Source: Acetobacter fabarum (GTDB lineage Bacteria; Pseudomonadota; Alphaproteobacteria; Acetobacterales; Acetobacteraceae). From it: DNA of 64,000 nucleotides. The translations under genes and the position numbers were made by a program. The stretch lies in the NCBI RefSeq assembly GCF_011516925.1, contig NZ_WOTG01000002.1, positions 1-64,000 of the forward strand, read 5' to 3'. The notes under the pieces were generated by a model. That model ran no database searches, was not told the DNA's origin, and saw only the letters and a list, made by a program, of their open reading frames with translations. Of the stretch, positions 56,111-62,766 are shown piece after piece; position 1 is the stretch's first letter, and every line of letters begins with the position of its first letter.

Positions 56111-57073
56111 CTAAACCTCGCTTTTAAGCGGGCGGCTGAGCAGGTTGTGGGTGGCCTGTTGCAGGGTTATCTGCCCTTCCATAAAGGCGGCAATGCAGTC
56201 GGTTATGGGGGTTTCCACCCCATGGGTGCGGGCAAGCCTTTGCAGGGCGGCAGCCGTTGTTACCCCCTCGGCCACGCCGGGCAGGCTTTGCAGGGCGGTT
56301 TGCGTGTTCATGCCCTGCCCAAGGGCAAGCCCCATCTGATAATTGCGCGAGGATGCACCCGTGCAGGTCAGGAGCAGATCCCCCAGCCCCGCAAGGCCCG
56401 CCAGCGTTGCCGCCTGCCCGCCAAGGGCTGTAGCCAGCCGGGTTATTTCGGCCAGTCCGCGGGTAATCAGGGCTGCGCGTGCGTTTTCGCCCAGACCTGC
56501 GCCTATGGTCACGCCCGAGGCTACGGCAATTACATTTTTGGCTGCAGCTCCAAGCTGCACCCCCACACAGTCCGTGCTGGCGTAAAGGCGGAACAGGGGG
56601 GTGGAAAGTAGGGTGCTCAGGCTTTGCGCGCGTGCGGCGTCCGGGGCAGCCAGCACGGCGGCTGCGGGCAGGCCTGCTGCAATCTCGCGCGCAAAATTGG
56701 GGCCGCACAGCACAGCGCCGGGGACATCTGCCCGCTCCCGCGCGAGAATATCCAGCGGAAAAGCCAGTGTCTGGCGTTCTATGCCCTTGCAGCACAAAAT
56801 GGCGGCAACACCAGTGGGCAGCAGGGGCAGAACAGAGGCCAGATACTGCGTGGGCACGGCAACCAGCACGCAGCGCGGCGTAACTGGTGGCAATGCGGAG
56901 CAGGGGTGAACGGTAGGGGGGAGCGGGTAGTCCGGCAGGCGCGGCATGGCCCCATTGGGTAGGGTTTGCGCGTTGCGTGCCCACAGGTGCACCTGTGCTC
57001 CGGTGCGGGCAGCATGCAGGGCCAGTGCAGTGCCCCAGGCACCGCCGCCAAGTACAAAAACAGGATCGCTCAT
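56111..57073 (-). CDS. gpsA: NAD(P)H-dependent glycerol-3-phosphate dehydrogenase
   Basis: A 320-residue enzyme that reduces dihydroxyacetone phosphate to sn-glycerol 3-phosphate for phospholipid synthesis. The nucleotide-binding loop is VLGGGAWGTALA at residues 6-17. CKGIERQT and GPNFAREIAAGLPAA are the conserved middle motifs. NVIAVASGVTIGAGLGENARAALITRGLAEI contains the substrate-binding lysine and Asn/Arg residues; GLAGLGDLLLTCTG follows. ATG 57073 is preferred over the frame start at 57109. It lies 76 nt downstream of the ferredoxin-like gene on the same strand. Confidence 0.93.
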   Translation of the reverse strand: MSDPVFVLGGGAWGTALALHAARTGAQVHLWARNAQTLPNGAMPRLPDYPLPPTVHPCSALPPVTPRCVLVAVPTQYLASVLPLLPTGVAAILCCKGIERQTLAFPLDILARERADVPGAVLCGPNFAREIAAGLPAAAVLAAPDAARAQSLSTLLSTPLFRLYASTDCVGVQLGAAAKNVIAVASGVTIGAGLGENARAALITRGLAEITRLATALGGQAATLAGLAGLGDLLLTCTGASSRNYQMGLALGQGMNTQTALQSLPGVAEGVTTAAALQRLARTHGVETPITDCIAAFMEGQITLQQATHNLLSRPLKSEV

Positions 57074-57149
57074 GCCTGCATCGGTGCCAGAAGCCAGAGG
57101 AGTGTGCAAGCGGGGTAAAAGGGCAGGAATAAGCCCGGCTGGCGTGTGC

Positions 57150-57386
57150 TCAGGCAGAAGCAGCCATGGCCACGCTCTGCTGGCGGGCGGCGTGGGCGGC
57201 CAGTTCAGCCTGCTGCATGTGCCTCATTTTGGCTTCGCGCAGCAGGCACACAACGCCTTTAACGCAGTTGCCGCACTGGGCCTTGCACCCGCGGGCGGCA
57301 TAAATCTCACGCGGGTGGTTTGCACCATCGGCCACGGCGGCTTCAACATCTTTATGAGTCAGTAGGTTGCAGGAGCAGACAACCAT
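57150..57386 (-). CDS. Bacterioferritin-associated ferredoxin-like [2Fe-2S] protein
   Basis: A 78-residue BFD-type protein. The cysteine pattern MVVCSCNLLTHKDV and later ARGCKAQCGNCV gives the four cluster ligands (Cys4, Cys6 and the C-x2-C pair) of Bfd, which reduces iron stored in bacterioferritin so that it can be released. A helical tail (REAKMRHMQQAELAAHAARQQ) is longer than usual. ATG 57386 follows GAGG. A Fur-like box lies 45-65 nt upstream, matching iron-starvation control of bfd in other bacteria. Dps is encoded nearby. Confidence 0.8.
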   Translation of the reverse strand: MVVCSCNLLTHKDVEAAVADGANHPREIYAARGCKAQCGNCVKGVVCLLREAKMRHMQQAELAAHAARQQSVAMAASA

Positions 57387-57430
57387 TACTTTGCACCTCA
57401 TGGTTACGAGTCTGACCTCACTCAACCATA

Positions 57431-57450
57431 AATGAGAATTAGTCGCAATA
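57431..57450 (-). promoter_or_regulatory. Fur-box-like operator upstream of the Bfd-type gene
   Basis: AATGAGAATTAGTCGCAATA: the arms TGAGAAT and AGTCGCA are inverted complements at five of seven positions, close to the classic Fur site TGAGAATTATTCTCA. It sits 45-65 nt before the Bfd start. Confidence 0.5.
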
Positions 57451-57533
57451 CTTTCCGTGCGCTGCACTCCTCATTTGCCCCAAAAAGTGATTGCAGGGGA
57501 CCGTGCCCCTGCCGTGCTGCCACAAAGGGCGGG

Positions 57534-58019
57534 CTAGTGCGGGAGGGGGAAGGCCCGGTCATACGCCATGTTGAAGACAAAAGCGTACACCAGATAAAAC
57601 AGGGCAAGGGAGAGGGAGAGCGAGAACGTCTCCATCAGCGGGGCATGGGTGTACAGGGCAATCCCCGGCACAAGGGCCACCTGCAACCCGGCCTCGAACA
57701 GTAGGGTATGCACCAGCCGCCCGCGCATGGTTTTGTGCGTGGTGCGGTAAAGATGGGTCATCACCCGGTCAAAAATCAGGTTGTACAGGTAGTTCCACAC
57801 CATGGCGGTTATGGCGCTGCCAAGGCCAATAACGCCCATGGAGGATTCGTGCAGGCCAAACAGGGCGCTACCAGCGGGAATGGTAATGGAGAGCGCAATA
57901 AGCTCGAACAGCAGAACATGGCGCAGGCGGTCCATGCCCGAACGCATGGGAACCACAGGAGGTGCGGGTAGCCCTGCCGCGCGCATGGCCGGGGGCTGGC
58001 TGGAAGAGTAAGTTGACAT
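57534..58019 (-). CDS. PACE-family efflux protein
   Basis: A 161-residue membrane protein made of two tandem bacterial transmembrane pair domains. Each has a paired helix arrangement with the signature RSGMDRLRHVLLFELIAL (first) and MRGRLVHTLLFEAGLQ (second), and WNYLYNLIFDRV / VFNMAYDRAFP at their ends. PACE proteins such as AceI expel chlorhexidine and short-chain diamines by proton antiport. A LysR regulator is divergent 61 nt away, the layout known for aceI/aceR. The natural polyamine link is interesting because an amine dehydrogenase cluster lies directly behind the regulator. Confidence 0.9.
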   Translation of the reverse strand: MSTYSSSQPPAMRAAGLPAPPVVPMRSGMDRLRHVLLFELIALSITIPAGSALFGLHESSMGVIGLGSAITAMVWNYLYNLIFDRVMTHLYRTTHKTMRGRLVHTLLFEAGLQVALVPGIALYTHAPLMETFSLSLSLALFYLVYAFVFNMAYDRAFPLPH

Positions 58020-58080
58020 GGCGGCAATCTATCGAGCCTGATAGGAAAGAAAAGATGGAACCTATCGGAAAAACAGATGG

Positions 58081-58968
58081 ATGAACGTTTCTCTCGAACA
58101 GCTTGAAGCCTTTGTGGCCACGGTGGATGCCGGGTCTTTTTCCGCGGCAGCGCGTGCGCTGGGGCGTGCCCAGTCGGCCATTAGTACGCACGTGGCCAAC
58201 CTGGAGGTGGACCTTGGGGTTGTCCTGTTTGTGCGCACAGGGCGCACCCCCGTACTGAGCGTGGATGGCGAACGCCTGCTGCGTGAGGCCCGCGTGGTGC
58301 TGGAACGGCGTGAGCACCTGATTGGTGTTGCCCGCTCGCTGGAAAGCGGGGTGGAGAACAAGCTGGTTGTCGCCATAGACGAACTATACCCCGAGCATGC
58401 CCTTGGCCCGGTTTTTGCGGAATTTGCACAGGTTTTTCCGCATGTGGAAATGGAAATCCTGTTTCCACTCATGGAGGATGTCGGCCAGTTGGTGCGTGAT
58501 GGTGCCGCCCAGCTTGGGGTTATGTGGCAGCAGCACCGCATGCCGCCCGAACTTGCCTTCCGCACCATCGGGCGGGTGCCGCTCAAGCTGGTGTGCGGGC
58601 GCAACCACCCGCTGGCACAGGGGGGCCCCGTAGCGTGGGAGGAGCTTAAACGCTACCGCCAGATTCTGGTCGCGGCCCGTGGGCAGGAGCGCGAGCGGCA
58701 TTACCTGCGGCTGGCGGGGGAAGTCTGGTGGGTGGAAAGCCACTGGGTCATTCTGGAACTGGTGCGCCACGGCATAGGCTGGGCCTTTGTATCCGACCAT
58801 GTTCTGGCGGCATCGCCCGCCGCACCGGACATTGTGGTGCTGGAGCAACAATTTGATGCAGGCAACCGTCTGGTGCCCCTTGCCGTGGTCTGGCACGCCA
58901 AGGGTTCCCACGGGGTTGCCGCGCGGTGGCTTTTGCAACGATTTTTTAAAAAAGAAGGGAATTTTTAA
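58081..58968 (+). CDS. LysR-family regulator of the PACE gene
   Basis: A 295-residue LysR protein. The N-terminal HTH reads NVSLEQLEAFVATVDAGSFSAAARALGRAQSAIS, and the effector domain covers about 90-290. It is divergent from the PACE gene with a short shared control region and may sense the same substrates (diamines or biocides). The amine dehydrogenase cluster begins 140 nt downstream in the same direction with its own promoter. The ATG at 58081 has little ribosome-site support but matches LysR starts. Confidence 0.87.
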   Translation: MNVSLEQLEAFVATVDAGSFSAAARALGRAQSAISTHVANLEVDLGVVLFVRTGRTPVLSVDGERLLREARVVLERREHLIGVARSLESGVENKLVVAIDELYPEHALGPVFAEFAQVFPHVEMEILFPLMEDVGQLVRDGAAQLGVMWQQHRMPPELAFRTIGRVPLKLVCGRNHPLAQGGPVAWEELKRYRQILVAARGQERERHYLRLAGEVWWVESHWVILELVRHGIGWAFVSDHVLAASPAAPDIVVLEQQFDAGNRLVPLAVVWHAKGSHGVAARWLLQRFFKKEGNF

Positions 58969-59040
58969 AATCGACCGCCGGATTTCCGCGGTCGGTTCCC
59001 GGTCGTGTCAGGTTGTTGACATATGTGTGCAATTTTTGTG

Positions 59041-59068
59041 TTGAAAAGGCAACAGTAACGACTATGAT
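59041..59068 (+). promoter_or_regulatory. Sigma70-type promoter of the amine dehydrogenase cluster
   Basis: TTGAAA at 59041-59046 and TATGAT at 59063-59068, separated by 16 nt, about 40 nt before ATG 59109. The surroundings are AT-rich compared with flanking genes. A further TTGACA lies at about 59017. Confidence 0.6.
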
Positions 59069-59108
59069 ACGAAAATCCTGAAGGAAAACGAGAGAAAAAC
59101 AGGTCTGC

Positions 59109-60305
59109 ATGTCCCTTCTTAGCCCCCGCAAATCATGGCTTGGCCTGCTTCTTGGCAGTGCGGCCTTTTTTTCAGCAGCCACCGTTCAGGCCGCCGAACC
59201 CGTCCTGCAAACCGAGCAGAGCGACGTGGTCACCCTAAAACCTTACAGCCCCCACACCATTTTGGTGGAAGACGCGGTTTACACCCATAACAAGGATGGC
59301 CGTGTAGATGTGGTGGACGCCGATCGTGGCGTATTGCTGGGTATGGTGCAGGCTGCCTACAACCCCAACATGGTGCTCAGCCCCGATGCCAGCCACTTTT
59401 ATGTGGGTGAAACCACATGGGAACGCGGCAACCGTGGCGCACGGAACGACCTTCTGGCCGAATACGATTCCCAGACACTCAAGCTGACTGCGGATGAAAA
59501 ACTGCCGTCCCGCGCACTGGTGACCCCCAAGCGGAACGACATGGCCATCAGCGCCGATGGCGCACGGGTTTACGTGTACCAGATGAGCCCCGCCAACGCG
59601 GTGCAGGTGGTGGACACAAAGGAACACAAAGTTACCCATACGGTGGAAATTCCCGGCTGTGCCCTTGCATACGCGTGGGGCAATGCCGGTTTTTCCTCCC
59701 TGTGTGGTGATGGTACTCTGAGCAATGTCAGTGTCGAGGCAGATGGCAAGGCCAGTGTAACCCACAGCGCTGCGTTCTTTGAACCCGACAAAGACGGCAT
59801 TTTTGAACAGAGCCCCAGTGTCGCCAAAGACGGTTCTACGTATTTCATCAGCTATAGCGGCAAGGTTTACCCAACCACCCTGTCTGCCAACAGTGTTGTG
59901 CAGCCTGCATGGTCCTTGCAGGAAGGGGCCGGTCTCAAGCCCGGGTCCGATGCTACGGCACCGTTTGAAGTCACCTGGCGTCCGGGTGGGTGGCAGATGT
60001 CCGCCCTGCATAAAGACACGCACGAGCTGTATGTGCTCATGCACCGTGGCACGTTCTGGACCCACAAGGATTCCGGGACAGAAGTCTGGGTGTACAACAC
60101 GGACACGCACAAGCGTATCCGCCGTATGCCGCTCAAGGTAGCCAGCACCATGGTCGGCGTGACGCAGGATGCAAGCCCGCTGATGTTTACTGCGGATGAA
60201 GATGGCAACTTCTTTATCTCCGACGCCCGCACCGGCAAGCTGCTGCGGACCATGAAAGGGCTTGGTACGTCTTTGATTTTCACGGTTGCGCCGGGTGAAG
60301 GATGA
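59109..60305 (+). CDS. aauB: TTQ amine dehydrogenase, heavy (beta-propeller) subunit
   Basis: A 398-residue periplasmic subunit with a Sec signal peptide (to VQAAEP, about residue 30). The mature chain is a seven-bladed beta-propeller typical of methylamine and aromatic amine dehydrogenases, with repeats such as VDVVDADRGVLLG, VQVVDTKEHKVTH, EVWVYNTDTHKRIRRM and the late FISDARTGKLLRTMKG. The heavy subunit shapes the substrate channel leading to the quinone cofactor in the light subunit. It overlaps the MauE-type gene by four bases. The symbol follows the aromatic amine dehydrogenase cluster of Alcaligenes faecalis because of gene order; whether the substrate is an aromatic or aliphatic amine cannot be read here. 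Confidence 0.85.
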   Translation: MSLLSPRKSWLGLLLGSAAFFSAATVQAAEPVLQTEQSDVVTLKPYSPHTILVEDAVYTHNKDGRVDVVDADRGVLLGMVQAAYNPNMVLSPDASHFYVGETTWERGNRGARNDLLAEYDSQTLKLTADEKLPSRALVTPKRNDMAISADGARVYVYQMSPANAVQVVDTKEHKVTHTVEIPGCALAYAWGNAGFSSLCGDGTLSNVSVEADGKASVTHSAAFFEPDKDGIFEQSPSVAKDGSTYFISYSGKVYPTTLSANSVVQPAWSLQEGAGLKPGSDATAPFEVTWRPGGWQMSALHKDTHELYVLMHRGTFWTHKDSGTEVWVYNTDTHKRIRRMPLKVASTMVGVTQDASPLMFTADEDGNFFISDARTGKLLRTMKGLGTSLIFTVAPGEG

Positions 60306-60892
60306 GCCTGCAGGCTTCGCCCTTTCTGGCACCCGTATGGTGCGTTGAGACAGGGCAACTGGTAGCGGCTTTGTGTGCAGGTGGTATTGGCGCCCTGTTT
60401 ATGGTGGCTGGTATTGCCAAACTGCGTGCGCATGACACGTTTTTGGGCACACTTGCTGCTTACCGCCTGTTGCCCGCATGGTCGTACGAAAGTGCGGCCT
60501 GGGCACTGGCTGTAGCCGAAATCGGGGTCGCTGTTTTGCTGTTTTCCGGTATTGGGGCAGGTGTTGGCAGCATTGCTGCGGCGGTGCTGCTGGTTGTGTT
60601 TGCCTGCGCCATGGGCGTGAATGTGCTGCGCGGCCGTACGGACCTGTCGTGTGGGTGCACGCCGGGGGTGGCTGGTCAAAAGCTCTCCTGGGCAGTTGTG
60701 CTGCGCACTCTGGCCTGTGCCGTGCTGGCTCTTGTGCCCTGCATGGGCCTTACCTTTGGGTATGGGGTTGCTCCCGTACTGTGGGGGCAGGGTGTTGTAG
60801 GGGGCGTGTGCCTGTATCTGCTGTGGCAGGCCATGCAGGTATTGCCACCGGTGCATGTGCCCGGGTCCGGCATGCAGGAGCACGGCGCATGA
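60302..60892 (+). CDS. aauE: MauE-type amine dehydrogenase maturation membrane protein
   Basis: A 196-residue membrane protein with four or five helices in the MauE/DoxX-like fold (FMVAGIAKLRAHDTFLGTLAAYRLLP, AVAEIGVAVLLFSGIGAG). A conserved cysteine pair in DLSCGCTP matches MauE. MauE works with MauD in transport and disulfide formation of the small subunit, as loss of either destabilises it in Paracoccus. It overlaps the genes on both sides by four bases (ATGA), so expression is coupled. Confidence 0.87.
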   Translation: MSLQASPFLAPVWCVETGQLVAALCAGGIGALFMVAGIAKLRAHDTFLGTLAAYRLLPAWSYESAAWALAVAEIGVAVLLFSGIGAGVGSIAAAVLLVVFACAMGVNVLRGRTDLSCGCTPGVAGQKLSWAVVLRTLACAVLALVPCMGLTFGYGVAPVLWGQGVVGGVCLYLLWQAMQVLPPVHVPGSGMQEHGA

Positions 60893-61494
60893 TTATGCTG
60901 TTGTGCCTCTGGCAGGCTGTTCTGGTTGTTCTGGTGCTTGTGCTGGCCGTTGTGCTGGTTGCACTGGCCCGCCAGATTGGTGTGCTGCACGAGCGGCTGG
61001 CACCGCTGGGTAACCAGGAGGTCAAGCCCGGTCTGGACGTGGGGCAGGTGGTCCCGCGCCTGATCCTGCATACGCTGGATGGCCAGCCCTTTACCGTGGG
61101 GGATGTTCTTCCCGCAGGTCGCAGGCAGCTTTTGCTGTTTGTGGCGGCGGAGTGCCCCGTGTGCAAGCGCGTCTCCCCCATTGCGCGCCAGATTGCTGCC
61201 GAGCGTGGGCTGGACCTTGTGTTTGTAGGGGACGGCCCCGAACCCGAACTTAAAGCCATGCAGCTGGCCCGGCCAGAAATGCAGGGTGTTCCACTTATAA
61301 CCGGGGTTGAACTGGCTCTGGTTCTTCAAATCAACCGTATGCCAGCGGTGGTACTGCTTGATGAGCGCGGCACCATACTGGCCAAAGACCTAGTTAATAC
61401 GCGGCGGCAGATTGAAGGGGTGTTGGATGGCGTGGCCCCCACACACTCCGCAGCGCCAGCCGATACAGGAGCGAATGCGCATGTTGCCTTCTGA
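60889..61494 (+). CDS. aauD: MauD-type thioredoxin-like maturation protein
   Basis: A 201-residue protein anchored by an N-terminal helix (LLCLWQAVLVVLVLVLAVVLVALA). The periplasmic thioredoxin fold has its redox motif CPVC at Cys89 and Cys92 (FVAAECPVCKRVSP) and the cis-proline region INRMPAVVLLDERG. MauD is thought to form or reshuffle the six disulfides of the light subunit. AGGAG precedes ATG 60889 by eight bases. The end overlaps the light-subunit start by 14-20 nt. Confidence 0.88.
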   Translation: MIMLLCLWQAVLVVLVLVLAVVLVALARQIGVLHERLAPLGNQEVKPGLDVGQVVPRLILHTLDGQPFTVGDVLPAGRRQLLLFVAAECPVCKRVSPIARQIAAERGLDLVFVGDGPEPELKAMQLARPEMQGVPLITGVELALVLQINRMPAVVLLDERGTILAKDLVNTRRQIEGVLDGVAPTHSAAPADTGANAHVAF

Positions 61495-62071
61495 ACACAC
61501 TCAAAAAACGGAACAGGATGTCTCCCTGTTCGACCGTATGACCGAATCCGTGCTGCGCCGCTTTGCGGGGCGTACGTCCCGCCGTGGTGTGGTGGCCCGT
61601 CTGGGCGGGCTTGCGGCTGCCGTGCCGCTGTTCCCGCTGCTGCCGGTCAGCCGTGCTTCGGCAGCAACGCCTGCTGCGGGCAAGGCTGCTTCCAAGGCGC
61701 CAACGCCTTTTGGCACCAAGGCACAGGTCAAGGATGCCAATGCGTGCGATTACTGGCGTTATTGCGCCATTGACGGCAACCTGTGCACGTCCTGCGGTGG
61801 TGGGGTTCATAGCTGCCCGCCCGGTACGGCTCCGTCCCCCACATCATGGATTGGGAGCTGCTACAACCCGCAGGATGGTAATTCCTACATGATTGCCTAC
61901 CGTGACTGCTGTGGCCAGGATTCGTGTAACGAAGTAACCTGCCTTGGCACGGACGGGGACCAGCCCTCCTACCGCCCCATGGCCAATAACGACATCATCT
62001 GGTGCTTCGGCACGGGTACGTCGGAAATGTACAACTGCTCCACCGCCGCCGTGATCGGGAAAGCTTCCTGA
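61481..62071 (+). CDS. aauA: TTQ amine dehydrogenase, light subunit
   Basis: A 196-residue precursor (ATG 61481, nine bases after AGGAG; ATG 61475 is also in frame). A Tat-type leader carries TSRRGVVARLGG with Arg34-Arg35. The mature part holds exactly 12 cysteines, enough for the six disulfides of the family. The tryptophans that form tryptophan tryptophylquinone are Trp123 (SWIGSC) and Trp174 (IIWCFG), 51 residues apart as in Paracoccus MauA (57 and 108). Asp98, Asp142 and Thr188 fall at the places of Asp32, Asp76 and Thr122, so all known catalytic residues are kept. The enzyme oxidises primary amines to aldehyde and ammonia in the periplasm and passes electrons to a small redox protein. 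Confidence 0.92.
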   Translation: MLPSEHTQKTEQDVSLFDRMTESVLRRFAGRTSRRGVVARLGGLAAAVPLFPLLPVSRASAATPAAGKAASKAPTPFGTKAQVKDANACDYWRYCAIDGNLCTSCGGGVHSCPPGTAPSPTSWIGSCYNPQDGNSYMIAYRDCCGQDSCNEVTCLGTDGDQPSYRPMANNDIIWCFGTGTSEMYNCSTAAVIGKAS

Positions 62072-62073
62072 GC

Positions 62074-62571
62074 ATGCGCATGGCGTTGTTGCGTTGTGTT
62101 CTGCCTGCCTGCGTTGCGGTGCTGGCCATTATGGCCGGTACCGCGCGTGCCCATGCGGTGCCAGATGCCGTGCCGGGTGCGACAACCCTGAGCCATACGC
62201 AGTCTGTTTATGTTTCGCATTGTGGTGGATGCCACGGGATTGAGGGCATATCCGGCCCGACCTTTGTGCCCATGCTGCGTAACACGGTAGGCAGTTTTGC
62301 CTGCACGGAGGAGGGGCGGTCTTATCTGGTGCGTGTGCCAGGTGTGTCCATGTCCCTGATCCGCGATGACCAGACTCTGGCGGATGTCATGAACTTTGTG
62401 CTGATCACACTGGGGGGGACCAGCACGCCGCCCAACTTCAAGCCCTACACGGCAGCGGAAGTGCACACATGGCGTGCGCACCCGCTCTCGGGGCCGGACT
62501 TCATGAGCCTGCGTGCGCATGTGCTCGAACGTTCGCTTGCGGCCTGCGCGCATACACCCGGCAAAGGGTGA
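62074..62571 (+). CDS. Periplasmic monohaem cytochrome c, probable electron acceptor
   Basis: A 165-residue protein with a signal peptide (MRMALLRCVLPACVAVLAIMAG, cleaved near ARAHA). Haem is bound by CGGCH at Cys50, Cys53 and His54 (YVSHCGGCHGIEGISG); a methionine in TFVPMLRN or MSLIRDDQ could be the sixth ligand. It starts two bases after the light-subunit stop. In Alcaligenes faecalis the same position (orf-2) encodes a small periplasmic monohaem cytochrome c, and no mauG. It may replace amicyanin or azurin as electron carrier, or take part in cofactor formation; a single haem motif argues against MauG. Confidence 0.85.
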   Translation: MRMALLRCVLPACVAVLAIMAGTARAHAVPDAVPGATTLSHTQSVYVSHCGGCHGIEGISGPTFVPMLRNTVGSFACTEEGRSYLVRVPGVSMSLIRDDQTLADVMNFVLITLGGTSTPPNFKPYTAAEVHTWRAHPLSGPDFMSLRAHVLERSLAACAHTPGKG

Positions 62572-62766
62572 GTGCGGCGTGCTCCTTGTGGCGGTGCGGC
62601 AACAAGGAGCAGGCGCAGCTTGTGGCAGGTCTGGCGGGTGACATGAAAACTTAAAGTGACTTTTGGTCACGCCTTATCCAGCCTGTATCCGGTGCAAACT
62701 GTCATACTCACCCGCCCGGCGGGTTTTACTGAATAATTTGGTTCTGATCTGTGGAGCAAAAAAAGT

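Noticed and set aside
58972..58994. Hairpin CGACCGC / GCGGTCG after the LysR gene, considered as a terminator
   Set aside because: The stem is only 7 bp and is followed by GTTCCC rather than T residues.
62074..62571. MauG for the cytochrome behind the light subunit
   Set aside because: Only one CxxCH motif and 165 residues; MauG is a larger dihaem protein.
62581..62610. Inverted repeat GCTCCTTGT / ACAAGGAGC after the cytochrome gene, considered as a terminator
   Set aside because: The 12-nt loop is long and no T-run follows, so it is not a convincing Rho-independent terminator.
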